Source: an uncultured Bacteroidaceae bacterium (GTDB lineage Bacteria > Bacteroidota > Bacteroidia > Bacteroidales > Bacteroidaceae). Taken from it: a DNA stretch of 54,985 nt. Below the pieces are notes generated by a model, which worked only from the letters and a program-made list of their open reading frames with translations, searched no databases and had not been told where the DNA came from. Each line of letters opens with the position of its first letter. Position 1 is the first letter of the stretch. The translations under genes and the position numbers were made by a program. Location of the stretch: NCBI GenBank assembly GCA_934426255.1, contig CAKRYD010000017.1:1-54985 (forward strand), written 5' to 3'. Shown piece by piece: positions 1 to 8,044 of this stretch.

Positions 1-120
1 ATGTTGGATGGTGGGTTAAGAAAGGTCGCGCGGCAAGACAAAGCCCTGGTTGACGAAATAAGTGCGACAATCATCCTTCAGTCTTACATGGAATCCGTAA
101 GGCAGGGCACAATTATTTAA
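1..120 (+). CDS. ruvX: RuvX/YqgF Holliday junction resolvase, C-terminal fragment
   Basis: The window opens inside an open frame that reads for 39 codons to the TAA at 118-120. Its end, with KALVDEISATIILQSYME, matches the C-terminal helix region of the YqgF/RuvX family (pre-16S rRNA nuclease, putative Holliday junction resolvase). The family assignment rests on recognising this conserved tail and on context: ruvX lies directly upstream of def and a TPR gene in many Bacteroidales. The ATG at position 1 is an internal methionine; the catalytic RNase-H-like core lies outside the window. Confidence 0.75.
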   Translation: MLDGGLRKVARQDKALVDEISATIILQSYMESVRQGTII

Positions 121-132
121 GAACAAAACTAT

Positions 133-696
133 ATGAAACTACCTATATATATATATGGAATGCCGGTTCTGAGAGAAACCGCGCAAGACATCGACTTGCA
201 GCAAAAAGATGCTCTCGGCGTGTTGGTTCAGGACATGTTTGAAACCTTGACGGCTTCGAACGGTGTTGGTTTGGCTGCTCCGCAGATAGGAAAGGCCTTG
301 CGCGTTGTAGTCATCGATTTGAATGTGCTATCCGAAGACTATCCCGAGTACAAGGACTTCAGGCATGTGTACTACAATGCCCGCATCCTTGAATATGGTG
401 AAGAGACCTCCACGATGGAAGAAGGCTGCCTGAGCCTTCCAGGCATATCCGAAAAAGTGACACGCCCCATACGCGTCCGTGTAAAGTATCTTGACGAACA
501 ATTTCAGCCGCACGAAGAGTGGGTTGACGGCTATCTGGCGCGAGTCATGCAGCACGAGTTCGATCATTTGGATGGGCACATGTTTATTGACCGTATTTCA
601 ACATTCCGCCGTCAAATGCTTAAGAGCAAGCTTTCGGCCTTCCTGAAAGGCAAAGCCAGGTGTTCCTATAAAGTAAAGACCTTAAAGAAAGCTTGA
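133..696 (+). CDS. def: Peptide deformylase
   Basis: This 187-aa cytoplasmic metalloenzyme removes the formyl group from the N-terminal methionine of new proteins. All three family motifs are present: GVGLAAPQIG (residues 44-53), EGCLSLPG (97-104) and HEFDHLDG (141-148). Cys99, His141 and His145 are the expected metal ligands and Glu142 the catalytic acid. Length is normal for the family. It starts 12 bases after ruvX, and its stop codon overlaps the next gene's TTG start, so the three genes probably form one operon. Nothing unusual is seen. Confidence 0.97.
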   Translation: MKLPIYIYGMPVLRETAQDIDLQQKDALGVLVQDMFETLTASNGVGLAAPQIGKALRVVVIDLNVLSEDYPEYKDFRHVYYNARILEYGEETSTMEEGCLSLPGISEKVTRPIRVRVKYLDEQFQPHEEWVDGYLARVMQHEFDHLDGHMFIDRISTFRRQMLKSKLSAFLKGKARCSYKVKTLKKA

Positions 697-2681
697 GAAG
701 GTTATTTCTTTTGCTGCTCTTGCTGCCATTTGCCGCCAAGGCGCAAATCAATGCAGACGGGGTAATCTCCATGGGGCGTAATGCGCTTTACTATGAAGAT
801 TACGTACTTTCTATACAATATTTCAACAAAGCAATAGAGGCAAAGCCCTATTTGTATGCTCCATATTACTACCGGGCTGTAGCCAAGTACTACCTTGGAG
901 ATTATGTGGGTGCCGTCAATGACTGTACGGCATCGATAGAGCGCGATCCTTTCATTGACGACTGTTACCGTTTGCGGGCTATATGTCTGATAATGACAGG
1001 TGATTATCAGAAGGCCTCCGAAGACTATCGGCTGTTGATACAGCGAAAGAGCGAGGATCAGGCCGTTTGGTACAATTTGGTGCTGTGTCAGACGCAGCAA
1101 AAACAGTTTGCACAGGCCGATTCCGTGCTCGACAAGATGATTGGCAGGTGGCCCGATTACGCTCGCTGCTACATGCTAAAGGCTCAGATTGCCATGGAGC
1201 AAAAAGATACAGTTTCGGCCGATCGTCTTATCGACAAGACTTTGCAAATCGACTCTTTTTATGTAGATGCTCTGGCAGCTAAGGCAATGCTCTGTATGAG
1301 AAAGGACAGTTTTGTGCGTGCAGAGCAGTATTACGACAAGGCTATTGTGCAGTCGCCCCGTCAGGCCGGTTTTTTTCTTGGGCGGGCTTTGTCACGTTAT
1401 CAGCAGAACAAGCTGCGTGGAGCCATGGACGACTACAATGTGGCGCTTGATTTGGCCCCCGACAACTATCCCGGTCATTACAACCGTGGCTTGCTTCGCA
1501 TGCAAGTCGGCGAGAATAATTTAGCTATAGAAGATTTTGATTTTGTCTTGAAGAAAGTGCCTGACGACAGGCTGGCCTTGTACAATCGTGCCGTCTTGCA
1601 TGAGAAAACAGGCAATTATCGTGCCGCCATCGACGACTATACGGCAGTATTAAAGGACTATCCCGATTTTACTGCCGGTTATGAAAGCCGTGCGAGATGC
1701 AGACGAAAAATAGGCGACAATGCCCGTGCCTTGCAGGACGAGCGCAAGGTGACCATTGCTCAGCTGGACGATATGTATGGCCAGCGCAAGCGTTCCAAAC
1801 GCTATACCCGCAAGCCTAAAGAACAAAATATTGACGAGTATCAAAACCTTGTAGTCGAGGAGGAGAGCGACAATATCGCAAAATTCTATGCCAGTGACTA
1901 TCGCGGCCGTGTTCAAAACAAACAAGTCGATGTGGCTCCTCAGCCTTTATATGTACTTACGTTTCATCCGGCAGTCGGTGATGTGGTCTTCCGTAAGGAC
2001 TTCGCTGCATTTGTCGAGCATCTGAATACTTCTCATCTGTTTTCAAGAAAACTTTATATAGCTTCGCGCTCGTCAGCCGCTTCCGAGCAGGAAATACGCG
2101 AGTTGGATGCTGAAAACCGGCGCTTGTCAGCCGAAGTCGGCACTCATGCTGCTTCGCCTGCCCAGTCGTTTGCCCTGGCCATGCTTTCTGCCTCAAAGCG
2201 CGACTATGTGTCGGCTCTTTCCTTGCTCGACCAAACGCTCCGGCAGGATTCCCTTTTCGAAGCCGCCCTTTTCTTGCGTGCCGGAGTGAGAGCCTTGCAG
2301 CTTGAGGCCCAAGATGCATCGCAAAACGTGCAGTCGCAGCCTGTTCAAAACATCGAAGTCTTTCGCATGCGCTATAGGCCTTTGATTGCCGATTTGACCA
2401 AGGCCATCTCTAAGGATGCCGATTGTGCTTACCTCTATTATAACCGCGGTTGCATTTACCAGCAGATGAAAATGTCCGACGAGGCTTTGAAGGACTACAA
2501 CCGTGCCATTTCCCTGCAGCCCGATTTGGCCGAGGCTTATTATAACCGTGGTTTGCTCTATGTTGACCTGAACGATTTCCAGAAAGCCGACCTCGATCTT
2601 AGCAAGGCCGGTGAGCTGGGGCTCTATTCGGCTTACAGTTTGATAAAGCATTTCAGAAAGGCTCGGTTGCAAAAGCATTGA
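693..2681 (+). CDS. Exported tetratricopeptide-repeat protein
   Basis: A 662-aa protein starting at TTG, which overlaps the def stop codon (TTGA), implying translational coupling. The N-terminus (MRRLFLLLLLLPFAAKAQ) is a clear signal peptide, so it is periplasmic or envelope-associated. From about residue 30 to 360 it carries back-to-back TPR units with the Y-x-x-x-A and A-x-x-D/Y-x-x-A-I spacing. A basic linker of about 100 residues follows (near KRSKRYTRKPK), then further TPRs near the C-terminus with the NRG-x-x-Y pattern. TPRs mediate protein-protein contacts; no enzyme domain is visible. The same ruvX-def-TPR order is common in Bacteroidales, but its role is not known to me. Confidence 0.9.
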   Translation: MRRLFLLLLLLPFAAKAQINADGVISMGRNALYYEDYVLSIQYFNKAIEAKPYLYAPYYYRAVAKYYLGDYVGAVNDCTASIERDPFIDDCYRLRAICLIMTGDYQKASEDYRLLIQRKSEDQAVWYNLVLCQTQQKQFAQADSVLDKMIGRWPDYARCYMLKAQIAMEQKDTVSADRLIDKTLQIDSFYVDALAAKAMLCMRKDSFVRAEQYYDKAIVQSPRQAGFFLGRALSRYQQNKLRGAMDDYNVALDLAPDNYPGHYNRGLLRMQVGENNLAIEDFDFVLKKVPDDRLALYNRAVLHEKTGNYRAAIDDYTAVLKDYPDFTAGYESRARCRRKIGDNARALQDERKVTIAQLDDMYGQRKRSKRYTRKPKEQNIDEYQNLVVEEESDNIAKFYASDYRGRVQNKQVDVAPQPLYVLTFHPAVGDVVFRKDFAAFVEHLNTSHLFSRKLYIASRSSAASEQEIRELDAENRRLSAEVGTHAASPAQSFALAMLSASKRDYVSALSLLDQTLRQDSLFEAALFLRAGVRALQLEAQDASQNVQSQPVQNIEVFRMRYRPLIADLTKAISKDADCAYLYYNRGCIYQQMKMSDEALKDYNRAISLQPDLAEAYYNRGLLYVDLNDFQKADLDLSKAGELGLYSAYSLIKHFRKARLQKH

Positions 2682-2689
2682 ATGAAAGT

Positions 2690-2721
2690 TTTTCCGCTTA
2701 TTGTAATTTATAAGCGGAAAA
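2690..2721 (+). terminator. Hairpin after the TPR gene
   Basis: A 12-bp stem (TTTTCCGCTTAT paired with ATAAGCGGAAAA, 8-base loop) lies 9 bases after the TPR stop codon. There is no U tract after the 3' arm, so termination is inferred from position only. Confidence 0.5.
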
Positions 2722-2747
2722 GTTCGCCCCGTTCGGAAAATAAACCG

Positions 2748-2755
2748 TATTTTTG
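2748..2755 (+). promoter_or_regulatory. -7 element (TATTTTTG) for the GH109-like gene
   Basis: A full match to the Bacteroides -7 consensus TAnnTTTG, 43 bases upstream of the ATG at 2799. No clear -33 TTTG is seen at the right distance. Confidence 0.55.
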
Positions 2756-2798
2756 TGGCTTAAACAGTAAATATCAGAACTATAATCATTAAATTAAC

Positions 2799-4349
2799 AT
2801 GAAAAGGAAATTCTTACATCTATTTCTTCTCGTGTCAATGGTTGCTCCTTTTGCCTTTCAAACGGCCGGGGCAGAAACCAAATGGCATTGGGACAAAGGC
2901 ACAATCGTTGTTGACGTACCCGAACGTCCTGCGGGGCAAAAGAGTGCCCTGAATCTGGCAACACCGGCTCTCCCTGTCGTCAGAGTGGCTTTTGTCGGAC
3001 TGGGTATGCGCGGTCCCGGTGCAGTAGAGCGCTGGACACACATCAACGGGGTGCGCATCGTTGCTCTGTGCGACTATGAAAAAAGCCGTGCCGAAGCCCA
3101 GCAGAACACTTTGAAGAAAGCCGGTTTGCCCGAGGCTGACATCTATTATGGTGCCGACGGCTATAAAAAGCTGTGCGAGCGCGACGATATCAATTTGGTT
3201 TATGTAGCTACCGACTGGGTGCATCATGTGCCCGTTGCCAAGTATGCCCTTGAGCACGGCAAGCATGTAGCCATCGAAGTTCCTTCGGCAACCAACCTGC
3301 AGGAATGCTGGGATCTTATCAATCTGGCAGAGCAGAAACAACTTCATTGCATGTTGCTCGAAAATTGCTGCTACGATTTCTTTGAACTCAATACGCTCAA
3401 CATGGCTCAGCATGGTGTGTTTGGCGAGGTGATTCGTGTGCAAGGTGCTTATCTGCACAATCTTTCCGAGTTTTGGCATGAGTATTGGCACAATTGGCGT
3501 CTTGATTTCAACCAGAAACATCGTGGTGATATTTATGCCACCCATGGCCTCGGCCCTGTTGCCCAAGTGCTCAACATCCATCGTGGCGACCGCATGAAGA
3601 CGCTGGTGGCTATGGATACGCGTCCTTTCACAGGCCCCGAATGCGTGAAACAATTCACCGGAAAGGACTGTACGGAAGAGGAGTTCCGCAACGGCGACCA
3701 CACAACCACTCTGATTCGCACCGAGTTGGGTAAGGTGATAGAGATTCAGCACGATGTGATGAATCCACAACCTTACAGCCGTCTGTACCAGCTCACGGGA
3801 ACGAAGGGATTTGCCAACAAATATCCGATTGAAGGCTACGCCTTGAGTGCAGGTCAGATGAAGCAGTCAGGGGTAGCTCCGAAGGTTGACAACCTAAGTT
3901 CACACAGTTTCATGTCGGATGCCGACAGAAAAGCCCTTACGGCAAAATACGAATCGCCCTTAATCAAAAAATATGGCGAAGAGGCCAAGCTCGTGGGCGG
4001 TCACGGCGGTATGGACTTTACGATGGACTGCCGTCTGGTTTATTGCCTGCAAAACGGTTTGCCTCTTGATATAGATGTCTATGATTTGGCAGAGTGGTGC
4101 TGCTTGGCCGAATTGGGTGAGCTTTCAATGGACAACAATAATGCTTCTGTCACGATTCCCGATTTCACACGCGGTCATTGGAACGAACAGAAAGGTTTCA
4201 AGCACGCTTATGCTTCGCCCGAGCAAGAAGCCGAGACGGCAGCCATAGCCAAGGCCTATACACTCACATTGAAACAAAAAGGTGCCGAAGCTGCCGAAAA
4301 GGAACTGAAAAAACAGTTGAAGCTTCAGGCTAAGAAGCACAAGAAGTAA
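2799..4349 (+). CDS. Secreted Gfo/Idh/MocA-fold protein, GH109-like glycosidase
   Basis: A 516-aa protein with a signal peptide (residues 1-25). A Rossmann NAD-binding motif GLGMRG (67-72) opens a Gfo/Idh/MocA oxidoreductase fold, with the typical E-V-P-S segment after KHVAI and a C-terminal substrate domain. The stretch around residues 243-260 (YATHGLGPVAQVLNIHRGD) resembles glycoside hydrolase family 109, whose members (alpha-N-acetylgalactosaminidases) use bound NAD+ in hydrolysis. Export of an NAD-dependent fold fits GH109 better than a cytoplasmic dehydrogenase. The lysine-rich tail (from about 490) is extra. It has its own promoter and terminator. GalNAc specificity is inferred; many such proteins are uncharacterised. 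Confidence 0.8.
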   Translation: MKRKFLHLFLLVSMVAPFAFQTAGAETKWHWDKGTIVVDVPERPAGQKSALNLATPALPVVRVAFVGLGMRGPGAVERWTHINGVRIVALCDYEKSRAEAQQNTLKKAGLPEADIYYGADGYKKLCERDDINLVYVATDWVHHVPVAKYALEHGKHVAIEVPSATNLQECWDLINLAEQKQLHCMLLENCCYDFFELNTLNMAQHGVFGEVIRVQGAYLHNLSEFWHEYWHNWRLDFNQKHRGDIYATHGLGPVAQVLNIHRGDRMKTLVAMDTRPFTGPECVKQFTGKDCTEEEFRNGDHTTTLIRTELGKVIEIQHDVMNPQPYSRLYQLTGTKGFANKYPIEGYALSAGQMKQSGVAPKVDNLSSHSFMSDADRKALTAKYESPLIKKYGEEAKLVGGHGGMDFTMDCRLVYCLQNGLPLDIDVYDLAEWCCLAELGELSMDNNNASVTIPDFTRGHWNEQKGFKHAYASPEQEAETAAIAKAYTLTLKQKGAEAAEKELKKQLKLQAKKHKK

Positions 4350-4376
4350 TAATAGTTCCTGAATAGGAACCAGTAT

Positions 4377-4414
4377 AAATCAAGGCCGGCATCGCAAAAT
4401 GCCGGCCTTGATTT
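4377..4414 (+). terminator. Intrinsic terminator after GH109-like gene
   Basis: A 16-bp perfect stem (AAATCAAGGCCGGCAT and its complement, 6-base loop) ending in ATTT, between two convergent genes. It may serve both strands. A smaller hairpin (GTTCCT/AGGAAC) lies just before it at 4355-4370. Confidence 0.75.
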
Positions 4415-4505
4415 ATGGTTGATTCGGAGCGTTTTCTTTTGAATTCTCTTCGTTGCTTTTCTGATTCAAAAGCCTCCTTTCTGAGTGCTTCCCGTGTTTG
4501 GATTT

Positions 4506-5393
4506 TTATCTTGGGGATTCTGCAGAAATCAGCTTGAGCAGATATTGTCCGTATTCGTTTTTAGCCATGGGCTGTGCCACTTCGCGCACTTTTTCGGGGC
4601 TTATCCATCCTTTTTCCAAGGCAATGCCTTCCAGACAGGCCACTTTCAGTCCTGTGCGCTTCTCGATTAGTTCTATATAGGTGGAGGCTTCGCTCAAACT
4701 GTCGTGTGTTCCGGTGTCGAGCCAGGCAAAGCCACGCCCCAAGGTCTCCACTTTCAGGCGTTCCTCGTGCAGGTAAGTTTGGTTGACAGTGGTAATTTCC
4801 AGTTCGCCGCGCTTGCTGGGTTTGATGGTGCGAGCGATGTCCACTACATCGTTGGGATAAAAATAAAGTCCCACAACGGCATAATTGCTCTTGGGATTTT
4901 CCGGTTTTTCCTCAATGGAGAGACAATTCTTGTCGTCATCGAATTCGGCTACGCCGTAGCGTTGCGGGTCGGTCACCTGGTAGCCGAAAATGGTGCCTTT
5001 ACGTTCCTTTTCAACCGTTTCGACTGCCTGATGGAGAATGGAGGGCAATCCGCTTCCATAGAAGATGTTGTCGCCGAGAATCAGACAGACGTCATCATCA
5101 CCGATAAAATCCTTGCCGATGATGAAAGCCTGCGCCAATCCATCGGGCGACGGCTGCTCGGCATACTCAAGGCGAAGGCCAAAATTGCTGCCATCGCCCA
5201 ACAGGCGTTTGAATGACGGCAAATCGGTGGGTGTCGAGATAATCAGAATTTCACGGATGCCTGCCAGCATCAGCACGGAGATGGGATAATAGACCATCGG
5301 CTTATCGAAAATGGGAATCAATTGTTTGCTGATTCCTTTTGTGATGGGGTAGAGGCGGGTGCCGCTTCCACCTGCCAAGACGATTCCTTTCAT
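4506..5393 (-). CDS. rfbA: Glucose-1-phosphate thymidylyltransferase
   Basis: A 295-aa enzyme joining dTTP and glucose-1-phosphate to give dTDP-glucose, the first step to dTDP-L-rhamnose for surface polysaccharide. The N-terminal nucleotide-binding signature GGSGTRLYPIT (residues 8-18) and the following KQLIPIFDKPMVYYP are diagnostic of RmlA/RfbA, as are EKP (about 162-164) and full family length. The rest of the rml genes are not beside it; it stands alone with a -7 element upstream (5474-5481). Close relatives are near-invariant, so the function is secure. Confidence 0.96.
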   Translation of the reverse strand: MKGIVLAGGSGTRLYPITKGISKQLIPIFDKPMVYYPISVLMLAGIREILIISTPTDLPSFKRLLGDGSNFGLRLEYAEQPSPDGLAQAFIIGKDFIGDDDVCLILGDNIFYGSGLPSILHQAVETVEKERKGTIFGYQVTDPQRYGVAEFDDDKNCLSIEEKPENPKSNYAVVGLYFYPNDVVDIARTIKPSKRGELEITTVNQTYLHEERLKVETLGRGFAWLDTGTHDSLSEASTYIELIEKRTGLKVACLEGIALEKGWISPEKVREVAQPMAKNEYGQYLLKLISAESPR

Positions 5394-5473
5394 ATATAAA
5401 AATGCTTTTTAGTGGGCCGTGTGCATATTCGTCTGAAATTGAGACAGGCAATGCCGGCAACCATATTTGTTGG

Positions 5474-5481
5474 CAAAGATA
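5474..5481 (-). promoter_or_regulatory. -7 element (TATCTTTG) for rfbA
   Basis: Minus-strand TATCTTTG fits TAnnTTTG exactly and lies about 80 bases upstream of the rfbA start. No good -33 box is visible. Confidence 0.55.
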
Positions 5482-5524
5482 GAAAAAAGCAGCCATAGAA
5501 TACCGGCATTGTTGAAATAATTGC

Positions 5525-5532
5525 TAATTTTG
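5525..5532 (+). promoter_or_regulatory. -7 element (TAATTTTG) for the aldose epimerase gene
   Basis: TAATTTTG fits the consensus and would start transcription near 5539, 61 bases before the ATG at 5600. The -33 box is unclear. Confidence 0.5.
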
Positions 5533-5599
5533 CTACGTTGTAGTCTTTTTAGGCTGAAAACATTTGCCAGAGTCGATTATTTATAATAAACACATACAG

Positions 5600-6751
5600 A
5601 TGAAAAAGTTATTTTTGTTGGCCGGCGTAGCAATGGCACTGTTCGCTTCGTGCGATAAGAAGCCCGCAGGCATGATTACAGATTCAGGATTGAATCCGGA
5701 AGATTTTAAGGTTGAAAAAGACGGTGTGCAGTCGCAGCTCTTCGTGTTGAAGAATGAGCAAGGCATGGAAGTGACGCTGACAAACATTGGTGCGCGCATC
5801 GTATCGGTTATGGTGCCCGACAGAGACGGAAAAATGACCGATGTAGTGCTTGGCTTCGACAGCATAGGCAAGTATGAGCGCATCCCTTCCGACTTCGGTG
5901 CCGCCATAGGACGTTATGCCAACCGCATTGACAAAGGCCAGATTACGGTAGAAGGAAAAACCATACAGCTTCCTGTCAACAATTACGGCCACTGCCTGCA
6001 CGGTGGTCCCCAAGGTTGGCAGTACAAATTTTTCAAGGCCGATCAAAAAGATCCGAAGACCGTGGAATTCACAGTGGTGTCGCCCGATGGAGAAATGAAC
6101 TTCCCCGGTACGGTTACGGCAAAGGTAACTTATACCTTGACAGACGACAATGCCATCGATATTGCCTACAATGCCACGACCGACAAGGAAACCGTCATCA
6201 ATATGACCAACCATTCGTATTTCAATCTGAACGGCGACCCGTTGCAGCCCATCACCAACGATACGCTCTACATCAATGCCGATAAGTTTACACCGGTTGA
6301 CAGCACGTTTATGACGACAGGCGAGATTGCGTCGGTTTTCGAAACTCCGTTTGACTTTACCAAGCCCACTACAATAGGCCAACGCATAGACGAAGACAAC
6401 CAACAGCTGAAAAACGGGCACGGATATGACCATAACTGGGTGCTCAACACGAATGGCAGCATCGATTCGCTTGCCGCACGCGTCATTTCGCCCGTGACAG
6501 GCATAGTATTGTCAGTCTATACAGACCAGCCCGGCATTCAAATCTATACCGGCAACTTCCTTGACGGAACTGTTGTGGGCAAAAAGGACATCGCCTATCC
6601 GCGACGCAGTGCCATCTGTCTGGAAACGCAGGTATTCCCCGACAGCCCCAACAAATTTGCCAAGGGTGTGAAGGGATGGCCAACGGCCTACTTGAAACCC
6701 GGTGAAGTGTACAGTCACCATACGATTTTCAAGTTTTCAGTAAACAAGTAA
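5600..6751 (+). CDS. galM: Aldose 1-epimerase, exported lipoprotein
   Basis: A 383-aa mutarotase that interconverts alpha and beta anomers of free hexoses. I choose the ATG at 5600 rather than the in-frame TTG at 5564, because it gives a proper lipoprotein signal: MKKLFLLAGVAMALFASC, with the lipobox ending at Cys18. Conserved features follow: the AIGRYANRI segment, the NYGHCLHGG loop, the NHSYFNL segment with a catalytic His, GHGYDHNWVL and a C-terminal Glu in CLETQVFPDSPN. In Bacteroidales such lipoprotein mutarotases act in the periplasm on sugars released by glycosidases. The gene is monocistronic between a promoter and a terminator hairpin. Confidence 0.93.
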   Translation: MKKLFLLAGVAMALFASCDKKPAGMITDSGLNPEDFKVEKDGVQSQLFVLKNEQGMEVTLTNIGARIVSVMVPDRDGKMTDVVLGFDSIGKYERIPSDFGAAIGRYANRIDKGQITVEGKTIQLPVNNYGHCLHGGPQGWQYKFFKADQKDPKTVEFTVVSPDGEMNFPGTVTAKVTYTLTDDNAIDIAYNATTDKETVINMTNHSYFNLNGDPLQPITNDTLYINADKFTPVDSTFMTTGEIASVFETPFDFTKPTTIGQRIDEDNQQLKNGHGYDHNWVLNTNGSIDSLAARVISPVTGIVLSVYTDQPGIQIYTGNFLDGTVVGKKDIAYPRRSAICLETQVFPDSPNKFAKGVKGWPTAYLKPGEVYSHHTIFKFSVNK

Positions 6752-6772
6752 ACTGATTCTTTATGATAGACC

Positions 6773-6809
6773 AAGAAGCCGCATCCCTTTCAATGGAATG
6801 CGGCTTCTT
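6773..6809 (+). terminator. Intrinsic terminator between galM and asd
   Basis: A 12-bp stem AAGAAGCCGCAT/ATGCGGCTTCTT with a structured loop, between convergent genes. It is A-rich on the left and T-rich on the right, so it probably works on both strands. Confidence 0.7.
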
Positions 6810-6835
6810 AAGCAATGTGTGAATGATGAAGGTGA

Positions 6836-7846
6836 CTACTTCAGATTTCCTACCTTGATGAGATATTCTGTAATTTGAACGGCATTCAAAGCTGCTCCCT
6901 TGCGTATCTGGTCGCCGGTAAGCCAAAACGTAAGTCCGTTCGGATTGGCCAGATCTTTTCGGATGCGCCCTACGTAGACATCATCCTTGTCGGAAGTGAA
7001 CAGCGGCATGGGATAACGGCCGTTTTTGGGGTCATCGTCTACCTGCAGTCCTTCGGCCTTTTCGAATGCGGCACGGGCTTCTTCGGGGCTGACGGGCGAT
7101 TCAGTTTCAACCCATACACTTTCGGAATGGGAACGGAGCGAAGGCACACGTACACAGGTCGCGCTCGTCTGAACGTCGCTGTGCATGATTTTTCGTGTCT
7201 CGTTATACATCTTCATCTCCTCTTTTGTATAATCGTTGTCGAGGAAAACATCGACCTGCGGAATCATATTGAAAGCCAGTTGGTGCGGAAATTTCTTGAC
7301 CGTGATTTCTTTGCCGTCAAGAGCCTGGCGGTACTGCTCATACAGCTCTTGCATGGCGGCTGCACCTGCACCGCTGGCAGCCTGGTAGGTGGATACATGG
7401 ATGCGCTTGATGTGGCTGATGGCTTCGATGGCTTTCAATGCAACAACCATGATGATGGTTGTGCAGTTGGGATTGGCAATGACATTGCGCGGGCGTTCAA
7501 GGGCATCCTCGGGATTGCATTCGGGCACAACCAACGGCACATCTGAATCCATCCTGAATGCACTTGAATTGTCAATCATAACAGCCCCGAAGCGCGTGAT
7601 GTCTTTTTCAAATTCGCGCGATATGCCGGCTCCTGCCGAAGTAAAAGCCACATCAACATCTTTAAAGTCGTCATTGTGTTGCAACAATTTGACAGTATAT
7701 TCTTTTCCCTTGAATGTGTATTTGGTTCCTGCACTGCGGCTTGAACCGAACAAAAGTAAATTATCAATGGGGAAATTGCGTTCTGCGAGAATACGCAGGA
7801 ACTCTTGACCTACGGCACCACTGGCGCCAACAATTGCAACATTCAT
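6836..7846 (-). CDS. asd: Aspartate-semialdehyde dehydrogenase
   Basis: A 336-aa NADPH enzyme that reduces aspartyl phosphate to the semialdehyde, feeding lysine/diaminopimelate, threonine and methionine synthesis. The start is the ATG at 7846 (MNVAIVGASGAVGQEF). The open frame extends further upstream, but the -7 element at 7890-7897 would then lie inside the gene. Features: Rossmann GASGAVGQ (residues 7-14), the NPNCTTI motif with the catalytic Cys at about residue 126, and the HSES segment (HS at about 252-253) near the conserved active-site His. Length is normal. It appears monocistronic. Confidence 0.96.
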   Translation of the reverse strand: MNVAIVGASGAVGQEFLRILAERNFPIDNLLLFGSSRSAGTKYTFKGKEYTVKLLQHNDDFKDVDVAFTSAGAGISREFEKDITRFGAVMIDNSSAFRMDSDVPLVVPECNPEDALERPRNVIANPNCTTIIMVVALKAIEAISHIKRIHVSTYQAASGAGAAAMQELYEQYRQALDGKEITVKKFPHQLAFNMIPQVDVFLDNDYTKEEMKMYNETRKIMHSDVQTSATCVRVPSLRSHSESVWVETESPVSPEEARAAFEKAEGLQVDDDPKNGRYPMPLFTSDKDDVYVGRIRKDLANPNGLTFWLTGDQIRKGAALNAVQITEYLIKVGNLK

Positions 7847-7889
7847 GTTTTTTCTGTTTATATTCTTTGCTTGTCTGATTATCAATGTG

Positions 7890-7897
7890 CAAAAGTA
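7890..7897 (-). promoter_or_regulatory. -7 element (TACTTTTG) for asd
   Basis: Minus-strand TACTTTTG fits TAnnTTTG and predicts a start near 7883. This favours the asd ATG at 7846 over the upstream in-frame starts. Confidence 0.55.
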
Positions 7898-8044
7898 GGA
7901 CTTTTGTTTCATATCTTTTCTGTATGCACTTTGATTTTTGGGCATGTTGTCGAAAGACAGTATGGAAAAGTATAGAAATTGTTACTTTCACTGTCGGTTT
8001 TGCAACAAATTTGCAATACGATGGCAGTTAGTCTGTCTTGACGG

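Noticed and set aside
2835..3770. 311-codon minus-strand frame opposite the GH109-like gene
   Set aside because: Shadow of a gene with a clear signal peptide and Rossmann motif on the plus strand.
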